From positions 248,001 through 312,000 of the forward strand of contig CAWIFL010000005.1 of assembly GCA_963835535.1 (NCBI GenBank): a stretch of DNA of 64,000 nt, written 5' to 3'. A program made the position numbers and the translations under genes. Under the pieces are notes generated by a model that was not told the DNA's origin, made no database searches, and worked only from the letters and a program-made list of their open reading frames with translations. Positions 1 through 7,672 of the stretch are shown piece after piece (position 1 is the stretch's first letter; every line of letters starts with the position of its first letter). Source of the stretch: Fen-1245 sp963835535 (GTDB taxonomy: Bacteria; Gemmatimonadota; Gemmatimonadetes; Gemmatimonadales; JACORV01).

Positions 1-434
1 CCGACATCCGCGGTGTGGTCGAAGCGTCGCGCGGCGCGCTGGTCAAGGTGATCATCGAGAGCGCGATCCTCACGCCGGAGGAGATTGTGAAGGCGTCCGC
101 GGTCGCGAAGCTCGCCGGCGCGCGCTTCGTGAAGACGTCCACGGGCTTCCACGCGGCGGGCGGCGCGACGACGGAAGCGGTGCGGCTGATGCGCCTGGCG
201 GTGGGCGACGATCTCGGGGTCAAGGCGGCGGGGGGCGTGCGGGACTGCGCGACGGCGCTGGCGATGATCGGCGCGGGGGCGAGCCGGATCGGGACGTCGA
301 GCGGCGTGAGCTTCGTCGGCTGCCTGGGGCCGGAGCCGCTGTCCCTCGCCGAGCTGCTGAAGCAGCCCGAGGCGCATGCGTCCTCGTGCCGGAGCGGCAC
401 GTGCGCCGTGCCGGCGGGGGGCCAGCTCTACTAG
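1..434 (+). CDS. deoC: Deoxyribose-phosphate aldolase, 5'-truncated by window edge
   Basis: Class I aldolase that cleaves 2-deoxyribose-5-phosphate to glyceraldehyde-3-phosphate and acetaldehyde in deoxynucleoside catabolism. The frame is open from base 3, so the gene begins outside the window; about 143 C-terminal residues are present. The Schiff-base lysine lies in VKTSTGF and the second conserved lysine in VKAAGGVRD, both typical of DeoC. A short tail with two cysteines (SSCRSGTC) follows the barrel and is not part of the core fold. The purine nucleoside salvage genes at 16.8-20.2 kb belong to a related pathway but are not adjacent. Confidence 0.93.
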   Translation, partial: DIRGVVEASRGALVKVIIESAILTPEEIVKASAVAKLAGARFVKTSTGFHAAGGATTEAVRLMRLAVGDDLGVKAAGGVRDCATALAMIGAGASRIGTSSGVSFVGCLGPEPLSLAELLKQPEAHASSCRSGTCAVPAGGQLY

Positions 435-628
435 GACGCCCTGCCACACCGCGACGGCCGGTCGCCGCGGCTCAGCGCCGCGTTCCGCCCGTCCGCGCCG
501 GCTACTGATACCAGACCTTTACGGTCCGTTGACGCAGACGCTGCCCCGGCGGGTGCACTGTAGATGCGTCGGCCGGCCGCTCCGTCATTCGGGGCGCGCG
601 GCGACGCACACACTCGCCAGGGGATCGC

Positions 629-862
629 ATGTCCAGCCACAAGGCTGCGGAGCACCACCGCCATGCCGCCGATCACCACGAGAAGGCGGCCCACCATCAT
701 CGTGAAGCCGCCAAGCACCACGAGGCCGGGGATCACCACCAGGCCGCCCACCACGCGCACGTGGCCCAGGGGCATCATCTGCAGGCGACGGATCACGCCG
801 AGGAAGCGGCGCTCGCGCATGCGCGGGCCCATGGCGACAGCTCAGAGACCGGTGACGAGTGA
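629..862 (+). CDS. Histidine-rich small helical protein
   Basis: A 77-residue protein with about 21 histidines in a repeating AAxHHxxAAxHH pattern, which predicts a long amphipathic helix with paired histidines on one face. There is no signal peptide or membrane segment. An AGGGG ribosome-binding sequence sits just before the ATG. Similar His/Ala-rich small proteins are common and uncharacterised; metal binding or buffering is an inference from composition. The 194-base stretch between deoC and this gene shows no other gene; a short hairpin at 451-465 could end deoC transcription. Confidence 0.7.
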   Translation: MSSHKAAEHHRHAADHHEKAAHHHREAAKHHEAGDHHQAAHHAHVAQGHHLQATDHAEEAALAHARAHGDSSETGDE

Positions 863-886
863 GGAGGCCGTAGCGGCGGGTGGGGT

Positions 887-1774
887 GTGACTCTCACCCT
901 GCCGCAGCACCTCGCGGTCGTTGCGCTTCTGGCGCTGGACGTACTCGCCAGGGGCCTGCGGTTCCGGGCGCTGGTGCCGATGCCGCTGGCTCGGGCGGTG
1001 CGCGTCACGATCTTCGGCGATGCGGCTGGAGTGCTGACGCCGGCGGGGATCGGCGCGGACCCGGTTCGGTTCGCGGCGTACCGGGGGTCGGGAGCCGCGG
1101 GTTCGGCGGTGCTCGCGGCGTTCGTCACCGAGTTCAGCCTGAGCGTCGGGGCGCTCGTCGCGGGGGCGATCATCCTCTCGGGCCTGTTCGCGGGCGCCGC
1201 CGGTGAGCTTGCGCATCGTCTCGCGGCGCTCGTCGCTCCGTCGTGGGCCGTGCGGGCGCTCGCGTTCGGGGTGCTTCCCGCCGTGATCAGCGTCGCCGCG
1301 GCGATTCGCCTCCGCCGCCGGCTGCCGCCCACGCTCGTGTATCACCTGCGGGACGTCTGGGCCGCCGTGCGGAGCGCACGGCCCGCCCTCCTCGTGATCG
1401 CGGGCGGTCTGACGCTGGTGAGCCTGGCGGCGCGCACGGCGGTCTTGCCGGTCCTCGCAGCCGGACTGCCCGGGGTGAGGGCCGGGATGTTGATCGTCGG
1501 TTCCTATCTGCTGCTTCTGGGACAGGCGGTGATTCCGACGCCCGCTGGCGCCGGGGGGGTCGAGCTGGGCTTTCTGGCGGGTTTCTCGGGGAGCCTCGCC
1601 GGTGGCGACGCGGGCCGACTGCTCCTGGCGTGGCGGTCCTATACAGTCCTGCTCGCCCTGGGGGCCGGGGTGCTGTTGCTCGCTCGCGCCGGCTGGCTGC
1701 GGCGTACGCCGATGGTGTCGCCTGGGATGCGGGACCAGGTCGGGACGGAGGTCAGCTCGTCCCCGGAGACCTGA
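887..1774 (+). CDS. Flippase-like integral membrane protein (UPF0104 / LPG-synthase TM type)
   Basis: A 295-residue polytopic membrane protein with roughly seven or eight hydrophobic segments. It resembles the lysylphosphatidylglycerol-synthase transmembrane / UPF0104 family: an early GDAAGVLTPAGIGADPVR segment and a late TPAGAGGVELGF segment match the two conserved loops of that family. Members act in lipid or lipid-linked substrate translocation, but the substrate here cannot be read. The start is GTG at 887. The 3' end overlaps the convergent small lipoprotein gene by 23 bases. Confidence 0.72.
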   Translation: MTLTLPQHLAVVALLALDVLARGLRFRALVPMPLARAVRVTIFGDAAGVLTPAGIGADPVRFAAYRGSGAAGSAVLAAFVTEFSLSVGALVAGAIILSGLFAGAAGELAHRLAALVAPSWAVRALAFGVLPAVISVAAAIRLRRRLPPTLVYHLRDVWAAVRSARPALLVIAGGLTLVSLAARTAVLPVLAAGLPGVRAGMLIVGSYLLLLGQAVIPTPAGAGGVELGFLAGFSGSLAGGDAGRLLLAWRSYTVLLALGAGVLLLARAGWLRRTPMVSPGMRDQVGTEVSSSPET

Positions 1775-1916
1775 CGAAGCGGAAGAGGCAGTGGCCTTCC
1801 GCACACGAGATGGCCACGTCCCTGCCGGCCGCGGACGCCCGATCCCGGGCGGCGCCGTCGGCTCCGGAGGCGCACCCGGTCACGGCCAGCAGCAAGACGA
1901 GAACGACGCCTCTCAC
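1752..1916 (-). CDS. Small putative lipoprotein (54 aa)
   Basis: A short reading frame starting at GTG 1916 encodes a hydrophobic signal segment ending in the lipobox LAVTGC, so the mature protein would begin at a lipid-modified cysteine and be only about 40 residues. An AGGA ribosome-binding sequence lies six bases upstream of the GTG. The gene begins six bases after the stop codon of the 84-aa membrane protein on the same strand, suggesting an operon. The mature part contains two more cysteines (SCAEGHC) that could form a disulfide or bind metal. Its end overlaps the convergent flippase-like gene. Confidence 0.6.
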   Translation of the reverse strand: MRGVVLVLLLAVTGCASGADGAARDRASAAGRDVAISCAEGHCLFRFVRSPGTS

Positions 1917-1922
1917 GGGATC

Positions 1923-2177
1923 CTACTTGTCTTTCCCGTCGGAGAGCAGGCCCCGTTCCCGCGCCTGAGCCAGCAGTCGTTCGGCGAAATCGAGCCGGTT
2001 CTGCACTTCGTCCAGCTGCTGCTGCAGCTGTGCCACCTCGCCCTGCAGCGCCTCGATGTCGGCTGCGTCCTGCCGTCCCTCACTCTCACCGCCGATGCGG
2101 CGGGCCAGCGCCCTGCCGATCGGGCTGAACGAGATCGGAATGAGTCCGATCATGATGAAGAGGACGATGGGGATCAC
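1923..2177 (-). CDS. Small membrane-anchored coiled-coil protein (84 aa)
   Basis: One N-terminal transmembrane helix (residues about 2-17) is followed by a charged linker and a coiled coil (about residues 40-75, with heptads around ALQGEVAQLQQQLDEV). The layout recalls phage-shock PspB-like or envelope-stress small proteins, but no family can be named with certainty. It lies 117 bases downstream of the Ppx gene and directly upstream of the small lipoprotein gene, so it may be the distal part of the phosphate operon or its own unit. Confidence 0.65.
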   Translation of the reverse strand: MIPIVLFIMIGLIPISFSPIGRALARRIGGESEGRQDAADIEALQGEVAQLQQQLDEVQNRLDFAERLLAQARERGLLSDGKDK

Positions 2178-2216
2178 TTCGATTCCCCCCTACCGAAGAG
2201 GGACACTGGCTCAAGG

Positions 2217-2242
2217 GTGACCGCGGCACCTCCGCGGGTCAC
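2217..2242 (-). terminator. Hairpin between ppx and the 84-aa gene
   Basis: A GC-rich hairpin (GTGACCGCGG pairing with CCGCGGGTCAC across a five-base loop, one bulged G) sits between the Ppx stop and the downstream small genes. It has no T-run, so it may be a factor-dependent terminator, an attenuator or an mRNA-stabilising structure. Confidence 0.4.
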
Positions 2243-2294
2243 TGCTACTCGGCGCAAGAACCCGGCCAGGCGTGGCCCGCCGCAAACGAAGGGG

Positions 2295-3860
2295 CTAGGA
2301 GGCTGCCTGAGTGTGGGGCAGCGGCGCGGCCCGGACGACGACCTCGCGCTGCAGCAGCTTCGCCAGCACGTCCGCTTTCCGCTGCGCGCCCCAGAGCTCG
2401 AGCTTGAGGTCCGTCGTCACCAGCCGCGGCACGACATCGATCAGCAGGCGGTCGGGCATCACGCGGAGCCGCATGGCCTCGACCGCGGAGACGTGCCCGC
2501 GGTCGAGGCCGCAGGCCACGCGCAGCAGGGCCGAGAGGCGGCGGACGCGAGCGCGCTCCGAGGGCTCGAGGGCCGCGTATTCGGGGTGCTTCTTGCTCGG
2601 ACCCCGCTTGCGGTGGTAGCGGCTGATCACGGCGATCTGGATGCGCTCGCGCGGCGCGAACGGCAGCGACTCCGCGTGCGCGATCAGATGGTAGCTGTGC
2701 TTGTGATGGCTCCGGTACGACACGATCGTGCCGACATCGTGGAGCAGTGCCGCTGCCTCGAGCAGCTCCCAGTCCCCGGGGGTGCACCCGAGGCGCTTGC
2801 CGAGAACGTCGAACAGCTTGCGCGCCAGACGCGCCGTGTGCTCGCCGTGCCGGCGGTCGGCTCTGCAGCGATCCGCAAACCGGCGCAGCGCCTTGGACTT
2901 GCTCGGCGCGTCGCCTTCGCCGGCGGGGCGGGCCAAGTGGATCAGCAGCCCCTCCCGAAGCCCGAATGCCGAGACGGTGACCTTGGGCGCGTCGAACAGC
3001 TCGAGTACTTCCGCGGCCACGGCCAGGCCGGCCACGATGATGTCGGCGCGCTCGGGATTGAGGCCGGCCACCTTGCGGCGCTCCGCGACATTCATCGCGA
3101 CCAGCCACTCCAGGATCCGCTGCAGCTCTGCGGAAGCGACTGAGGTGGCGTGGATGCCGCCCGGCGGGACGCTGCCCCGCTGCCGAGCCGCGGCGATGCG
3201 GGCCAGGTTGGTGAAGGTCCCGCCGGACCCGAACAGCTTCGCGGCGGCCCACTCACGGCCCGGGACGGCGCGGCGGAGCTTCTGCCGCACGGCACCGCGC
3301 AGCCGGCGTACGCTGGCGCCTTCGTCCTCGGGGCCGGCCAGGAACTGCTCCGTGAGCCGCACCGCGCCGAACGGCAGGGAAACGACGCGGTCCACGAGGC
3401 CGCCGATCGCCAGGACCAGCTCCAGGCTTCCGCCCCCGATGTCCGCGACCACCGCGCGGCCCCGGCCGATGGCGAAGTGCTCGCTCACCGAGAGGTACGC
3501 GAACCTCGCCTCGGTCTCGCCGTCGATCACTTCGAGCGGGATGCCGAGCTCCTTCTTGACGCGCTCGGCGAACTCGCGCCCGTTGGCGGCATCGCGCACG
3601 GCGGAGGTCGCGACCAGCGCCACCCGGGAGGCGCCCCGCCGCTCCGCGGCCTGCACCATGCGGCCGAGCGACTCGAGCGCGCGCTCGACCGACTTGGGCG
3701 CCAGCAGCCCGGTAGACGAGAGACCCCGCGCCAGGCGGGGTTGGTCTTTGAGGTCGTCGATGACCTGGAGGTGGCCGTCCTCGCCGCGCTCGGCGATCAG
3801 ACAGCGAATCGAGTTGGAGCCGACGTCTATGGCGGCGAAGCGCTCAGTCGTCGGCGACAT
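2295..3860 (-). CDS. ppx: Exopolyphosphatase / pppGpp phosphohydrolase (Ppx/GppA family)
   Basis: A 521-residue protein with the two-part ASKHA phosphatase core (residues about 1-300; phosphate-binding motifs AIDVGSNSIR and VADIGGGSLELV) followed by a C-terminal HD-like domain (ALLHDVG, about residue 380 on), as in full-length Ppx/GppA enzymes. These enzymes release phosphate from polyphosphate or convert pppGpp to ppGpp; sequence alone does not say which. It is the last large gene of the pst-phoU chain and overlaps the preceding kinase-like gene by 17 bases, so a polyphosphate role under phosphate control is likely. Confidence 0.93.
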   Translation of the reverse strand: MSPTTERFAAIDVGSNSIRCLIAERGEDGHLQVIDDLKDQPRLARGLSSTGLLAPKSVERALESLGRMVQAAERRGASRVALVATSAVRDAANGREFAERVKKELGIPLEVIDGETEARFAYLSVSEHFAIGRGRAVVADIGGGSLELVLAIGGLVDRVVSLPFGAVRLTEQFLAGPEDEGASVRRLRGAVRQKLRRAVPGREWAAAKLFGSGGTFTNLARIAAARQRGSVPPGGIHATSVASAELQRILEWLVAMNVAERRKVAGLNPERADIIVAGLAVAAEVLELFDAPKVTVSAFGLREGLLIHLARPAGEGDAPSKSKALRRFADRCRADRRHGEHTARLARKLFDVLGKRLGCTPGDWELLEAAALLHDVGTIVSYRSHHKHSYHLIAHAESLPFAPRERIQIAVISRYHRKRGPSKKHPEYAALEPSERARVRRLSALLRVACGLDRGHVSAVEAMRLRVMPDRLLIDVVPRLVTTDLKLELWGAQRKADVLAKLLQREVVVRAAPLPHTQAAS

Positions 3861-4572
3861 CGGTCGCGGGCGTCAACAGCGACGGGTCGAGCAGATTGGC
3901 GACCTCGCGGCGCAGCTCGGCCTGCACTTCTTCGACCGTGCGCGAGGCGTCGATCGTCGTGTAGCCGTACTGCTCGGCCATCTGATCGAACTCCCCCAGG
4001 ATCAGCGTCTGGTACTTGCGGAACGACGTGTAGAGGTCGGGAGCGAGGCCGATGTCGCGCCCGGACTCCCAGTAATCCAGCTCGCCACCGCGGCGCAGCG
4101 TGCGCCGGATCAGTTCGTCGGGATCGAGCCGGAGGAAGAACACGCGCCGCGGCACCAGGGCGAAGCCGTAGAGCCTGGCGAGCCATTCGCGATCCAGCCC
4201 CCGCACCGAGCCGCGCGCAATGGTGGTGTAGATGTAGCGGTCGGCCAGGACGACGAACCCGCTGCGCAGGGCGGGGATGATCTCGTGCTCCAGCCGGTCG
4301 GCGAGGTCGGTGGCGTAGAAGAGGGACATCGTCGTGCGGTCGAAGGAATGGCCTTCCTTGGCCAGCTCGATGCCGCGACGCGTGAGCGCCGAGCGGACCA
4401 GCCCGGTCGAGGCGACGGCGAAACCCTGCCCCTCGAGCCACCCCTGGAGCAACTCGATGTGGGTGGAGCGTCCGACGCCGTCCGCTCCCTCGATGACGAT
4501 CAGGTTGCCCGGCAGCTCGGCGCCCACGTCCAGCTTGGCCAGCCCCGCGCCGTAGAAGCGGGTATCCATCAC
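3844..4572 (-). CDS. Thymidylate-kinase-like protein with altered P-loop
   Basis: A 242-residue P-loop kinase of the thymidylate kinase fold. The DRY motif (LADRYIYT) is present, but the Walker A reads GADGVGRST: the near-invariant lysine is arginine. That predicts reduced or lost phosphotransfer. It overlaps its upstream paralogue by four bases (ATGA) and Ppx by 17, so the three proteins are probably made together. Possible roles are an inactive dimer partner of the neighbouring intact kinase or a nucleotide/polyphosphate sensor. Classical dTMP kinases are about 210 residues and are rarely found in pst operons. Confidence 0.8.
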   Translation of the reverse strand: MMDTRFYGAGLAKLDVGAELPGNLIVIEGADGVGRSTHIELLQGWLEGQGFAVASTGLVRSALTRRGIELAKEGHSFDRTTMSLFYATDLADRLEHEIIPALRSGFVVLADRYIYTTIARGSVRGLDREWLARLYGFALVPRRVFFLRLDPDELIRRTLRRGGELDYWESGRDIGLAPDLYTSFRKYQTLILGEFDQMAEQYGYTTIDASRTVEEVQAELRREVANLLDPSLLTPATDVADD

Positions 4573-5294
4573 GCGATCCTCGCGGCAGCCAGCCGCGCCG
4601 TTCCCGAGCTCGGCCGCTCCGCGTGCGTGCGGCGCAGGCCCTTGAGGATCGGCTTGACCAGCTTGCGCATCTCGCGCTGCTGCTCGACCACGGAGCGGGC
4701 GCCGTCGAGCACCGTCAATCCGAACTCCTCGGCCACGTGGTCATACTCCTCGAGCACGCGGGTCTGGAAGATGCGGAACGACGTGATGGGGTCCGGCGAC
4801 AGCCCGAGGTCCATCCCCGCCTCGTGGAACTTGAGCGAGATCCGGCCGCCGGTGATCCGCGCCACGGCCGTGTCGATGTCCACCCTGAAGTAGAGTGACA
4901 GGTCCGGCCGGGTGGCAAAGTCGTACATGTTCCGGATCCACGCTTGGTCGCAGCCGCGGGCGGCGTCGCGCGCGAAGGCGGTGTAGGCGTACCGGTCGGC
5001 CAGCACGATCAGACCGGCCTGGAGCGGCGGCAGGATCGAGCGTTCGTGCCGGTCGGCGAAATCGGTCGCGTGGATCAGCGAGAAGGTGGTCGGCGAAAAG
5101 AGGTTCTTCTTCTTCCCCCGTTTCGTCGTGTCCTTTACGATCGGACTGGAATTCCACTCCGTGAACGAGACGTCGTAACCCTCCGAGACCAGGTACGTCT
5201 GGAGGAGCGAGAGCTGGGTGGACTTCCCGGAGCCGTCGATGCCCTCGACGACGATGAGGCGGCCGGGGTAGCTGTGGGAGTCGTGGATGCCCAT
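4569..5294 (-). CDS. Thymidylate-kinase-like protein with intact P-loop
   Basis: A 241-residue paralogue of the next gene with a canonical Walker A (GIDGSGKST) and the DRY motif (LADRYAYT). The family phosphorylates nucleoside monophosphates; PPK2-type polyphosphate kinases share this fold, so a polyphosphate- or nucleotide-linked activity inside a phosphate operon is possible. It starts eight bases before the end of the intergenic gap to phoU and overlaps the degenerate paralogue by ATGA. Whether it is the cell's housekeeping tmk cannot be decided here. Confidence 0.82.
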   Translation of the reverse strand: MGIHDSHSYPGRLIVVEGIDGSGKSTQLSLLQTYLVSEGYDVSFTEWNSSPIVKDTTKRGKKKNLFSPTTFSLIHATDFADRHERSILPPLQAGLIVLADRYAYTAFARDAARGCDQAWIRNMYDFATRPDLSLYFRVDIDTAVARITGGRISLKFHEAGMDLGLSPDPITSFRIFQTRVLEEYDHVAEEFGLTVLDGARSVVEQQREMRKLVKPILKGLRRTHAERPSSGTARLAAARIA

Positions 5295-5301
5295 GCGTCC
5301 T

Positions 5302-6006
5302 TCACGCGGTCCCGTCCGGCACGGGGCGCTCGTCCTCGGCGTGGTGCTTGATGGTCTTGCCTTCCGCCAGGAATACTACGTCCTCGGCGACGTTCGTCGC
5401 GAGGTCGGCCACCCGCTCGAGGTTCCGGGAGACCAGCAGCAGCTCCATCCCGGGCCCGATAACTCGTTGATCCTCCATCATATGCGTCAGGAGGATGCGG
5501 AACACGGAATCGTTCAGCGAATCCACCGCGTCGTCCCGCTTGCAGACCTCCCGGGCCAGGGGGGCATCGCCTCGCACGAACGCGCTGAGCGCGTCCGAGA
5601 GCATCTTGCGGGAGAGCCGGGCCATCTCGACGATCTCCGGCTCGGGCACGATGTGAGGGTAGGTGGTGAGCCGGTCGGCCGATTGGGCGATGTTGACCGC
5701 GTGATCGCCCACACGCTCGAGGTCGCCGACGATCCGGATGGCGGCGAAGATGAGCCGCAGGTCCTTGGCCATCGGCTGGTGCAGGGCGATCAGCTGGAAT
5801 GCCTGCTCTTCGATGCTGCTCTCGAGCGTGTTGATCGTCTTGTCGCTCCGGATCACGTCCTGCGCCTTGGCGCGGTCGCGTGTCAGCAGTGCGGCGACTG
5901 CGTTGCCGACGGCTTCCTCTGCCTCCGCTGACATGGCCATGAGGCGCTGCTTGAGCTGCGACAGCTCCTCGTGGAAATGGCGCTGCGGCTCCAGCGGAGT
6001 GCTCAT
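5302..6006 (-). CDS. phoU: Phosphate transport regulator PhoU
   Basis: A 234-residue all-helical protein with two three-helix-bundle repeats, each with the PhoU metal-binding pattern (GDLERVGDHAVNIA around residue 90 and NLERVADLATNVAED near the C-terminus). PhoU links the Pst transporter to the PhoR kinase and represses the Pho response when phosphate is plentiful. The ATG at 6006 overlaps the pstB stop (ATGA), indicating translational coupling; an upstream extension of this frame is only the antisense shadow of pstB. Confidence 0.95.
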   Translation of the reverse strand: MSTPLEPQRHFHEELSQLKQRLMAMSAEAEEAVGNAVAALLTRDRAKAQDVIRSDKTINTLESSIEEQAFQLIALHQPMAKDLRLIFAAIRIVGDLERVGDHAVNIAQSADRLTTYPHIVPEPEIVEMARLSRKMLSDALSAFVRGDAPLAREVCKRDDAVDSLNDSVFRILLTHMMEDQRVIGPGMELLLVSRNLERVADLATNVAEDVVFLAEGKTIKHHAEDERPVPDGTA

Positions 6007-6806
6007 CCGAATCTCCCGGTGATGTACGCGTCGGTGCGCTCGTCGCGCGGGTTCGTGAAGATCTGCTGTGTCGTCCCGAACTCCACCAGATGGCCGAGGA
6101 AGAAGAAGCCGGTGTAGTCCGAGACGCGCGCAGCCTGCTGCATGTTGTGTGTGACGATGACGATCGTGTAGCTGGCCTTCAGCTCCACGATCAGCTCCTC
6201 GATCTTCTGCGTGGCGATCGGGTCCAGCGCCGAGCACGGCTCGTCCATCAGCAGCACCTCGGGCTCGTTGGCCAGCGCGCGGGCGATGCACAGCCGCTGC
6301 TGCTGGCCGCCCGAGAGCGACGTGCCGAAGCCGTCGAGCCGATCCTTGACCTCGTCCCACAGCGCGGCGTTGCGCAGCGACCGCTCCACCCGCTCCGGCA
6401 TGTTGCGCTCGGCGACGGCCCCCGTGACCCGTGGCCCGTAGGCCACGTTGTCGAAGATGGTCTTGGGGAACGGATTGGGGCGCTGGAACACCATGCCGAT
6501 CCGGCGGCGCAGGTCCACCGGATCCACCGATGAACCGAACACCGATTCGCCGTCGAACGCGATGTCACCCCGGTGCTGCGTGTGCGGCAGCAGCTCCTGG
6601 AGCCGGTTGATCGAGCGAAGGAACGTGGATTTCCCGCACCCCGACGGGCCGATCAGGGCGGTCACGGCGTTGGGCTTCGCCTCGATGCTGATATCGAACA
6701 GCGCCTGCGTCGCGCCATACCAGAAGGAAAAGTCCTTCGCAGCCAGCGTGCCGATGAGACGGACCGTGCCGCCCGGCGTGATGCGGACCTTGGGCGCCGC
6801 GGTCAT
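6003..6806 (-). CDS. pstB: Phosphate ABC transporter ATP-binding protein PstB (second copy)
   Basis: A 267-residue ABC ATPase: Walker A GPSGCGKST, Q-loop VFQRPNPFP, signature LSGGQQQR, Walker B LLMDEPCSALDP, H-loop VTHN. It energises uptake of phosphate through PstCA. The ATG at 6806 overlaps the stop of the first pstB by four bases. Of the two copies this one is closer to the standard length and has the more typical C-terminal motif (FTNPRDERTDAYITGRFG). Confidence 0.94.
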   Translation of the reverse strand: MTAAPKVRITPGGTVRLIGTLAAKDFSFWYGATQALFDISIEAKPNAVTALIGPSGCGKSTFLRSINRLQELLPHTQHRGDIAFDGESVFGSSVDPVDLRRRIGMVFQRPNPFPKTIFDNVAYGPRVTGAVAERNMPERVERSLRNAALWDEVKDRLDGFGTSLSGGQQQRLCIARALANEPEVLLMDEPCSALDPIATQKIEELIVELKASYTIVIVTHNMQQAARVSDYTGFFFLGHLVEFGTTQQIFTNPRDERTDAYITGRFG

Positions 6807-7672
6807 CCGAACCGTCCGGTGATGTACGCCTCGGTCTGGGGCTTCTCGGGGGCCGTAAACATCCTGCTCGTCGGCCCGACTTCGATCAGCTCGCCGAGAT
6901 AGAAGAACGCGGTCACGTCGGACACCCGCCCGGCCTGCTGGAGGTTGTGCGTGACGATGACGACGGTGAACTCGCGCTTCAGCTCCTGGACGAGCTCTTC
7001 GATGTGGGCGGTCCCGGCCGGGTCGAGCGAGGCGGTCGGCTCGTCGAGCAGGATCACCTCGGGCTCGGGCGCCACGGTGCGGGCGACACACAGCCGCTGT
7101 TGCTGGCCACCCGAGAGGTTCATCGGCGAATCGTGCAGCCGGTCCTTCACTTCGTCCCACAGCGCGGCGCGCCGCAGCGCGTGCTCGATCACGCGGTCCC
7201 GGTCGGCGCGCGCGATAGACGGTCCCACCGCCAGGCCGGCGGCGACGTTCTCCGCGATCGTCATGGTGGGAAACGGTGTCGGGCGCTGGAAGACCATGCC
7301 GATGCGCCGCCGCACCTGGACCGGGTTGATCGCCGGGTCGTAGATGTCGTAGCCGTCGAGCAGGACCCGTCCGGTGACACGCGTGCCCGGCACCAGCTCA
7401 TGCATCCGGTTCAAGGAGCGAAGCAGCGTGGACTTGCCGCAGCCGGAGGGTCCGATCAGGGCCGTGACGGTGTTCTCGCGGCAGGCGAGCGTCACGTCGC
7501 GCACGCCGGATGCACCCCCATACCAGGCGGTGAGCGCGTCCGTGGCGAGGCGCGGCACCGTCGCGGGCGCCGCCTCGGCTGGCGGAACGGTCTGGACGGG
7601 GGGCGTCGTTGCGGGCGGGGTCGTCACGGGCGGAGAGCGCCGCACCCGCTCAGGCGTGCTGACGCTTGGCAC
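6803..7672 (-). CDS. pstB: Phosphate ABC transporter ATP-binding protein PstB (first copy)
   Basis: A PstB with all ABC motifs (GPSGCGKST, VFQRPTPFP, LSGGQQQR, LLDEPTASLDP). With the GTG start at 7672 it is 289 residues and has an N-terminal Thr/Pro-rich tail of about 35 residues that overlaps pstA by 23 bases. No good ribosome-binding sequence supports that start; an internal GTG at 7645 would place it four bases after the pstA stop. Tandem unequal PstB copies also occur in Bacillus; here they may form a heterodimer. Confidence 0.9.
   Translation of the reverse strand: MPSVSTPERVRRSPPVTTPPATTPPVQTVPPAEAAPATVPRLATDALTAWYGGASGVRDVTLACRENTVTALIGPSGCGKSTLLRSLNRMHELVPGTRVTGRVLLDGYDIYDPAINPVQVRRRIGMVFQRPTPFPTMTIAENVAAGLAVGPSIARADRDRVIEHALRRAALWDEVKDRLHDSPMNLSGGQQQRLCVARTVAPEPEVILLDEPTASLDPAGTAHIEELVQELKREFTVVIVTHNLQQAGRVSDVTAFFYLGELIEVGPTSRMFTAPEKPQTEAYITGRFG

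Noticed and set aside
451..465. Terminator of deoC
   Set aside because: The 5-bp stem GCGAC/GTCGC is short and has no T-run; noted only within the adjacent gene entry.
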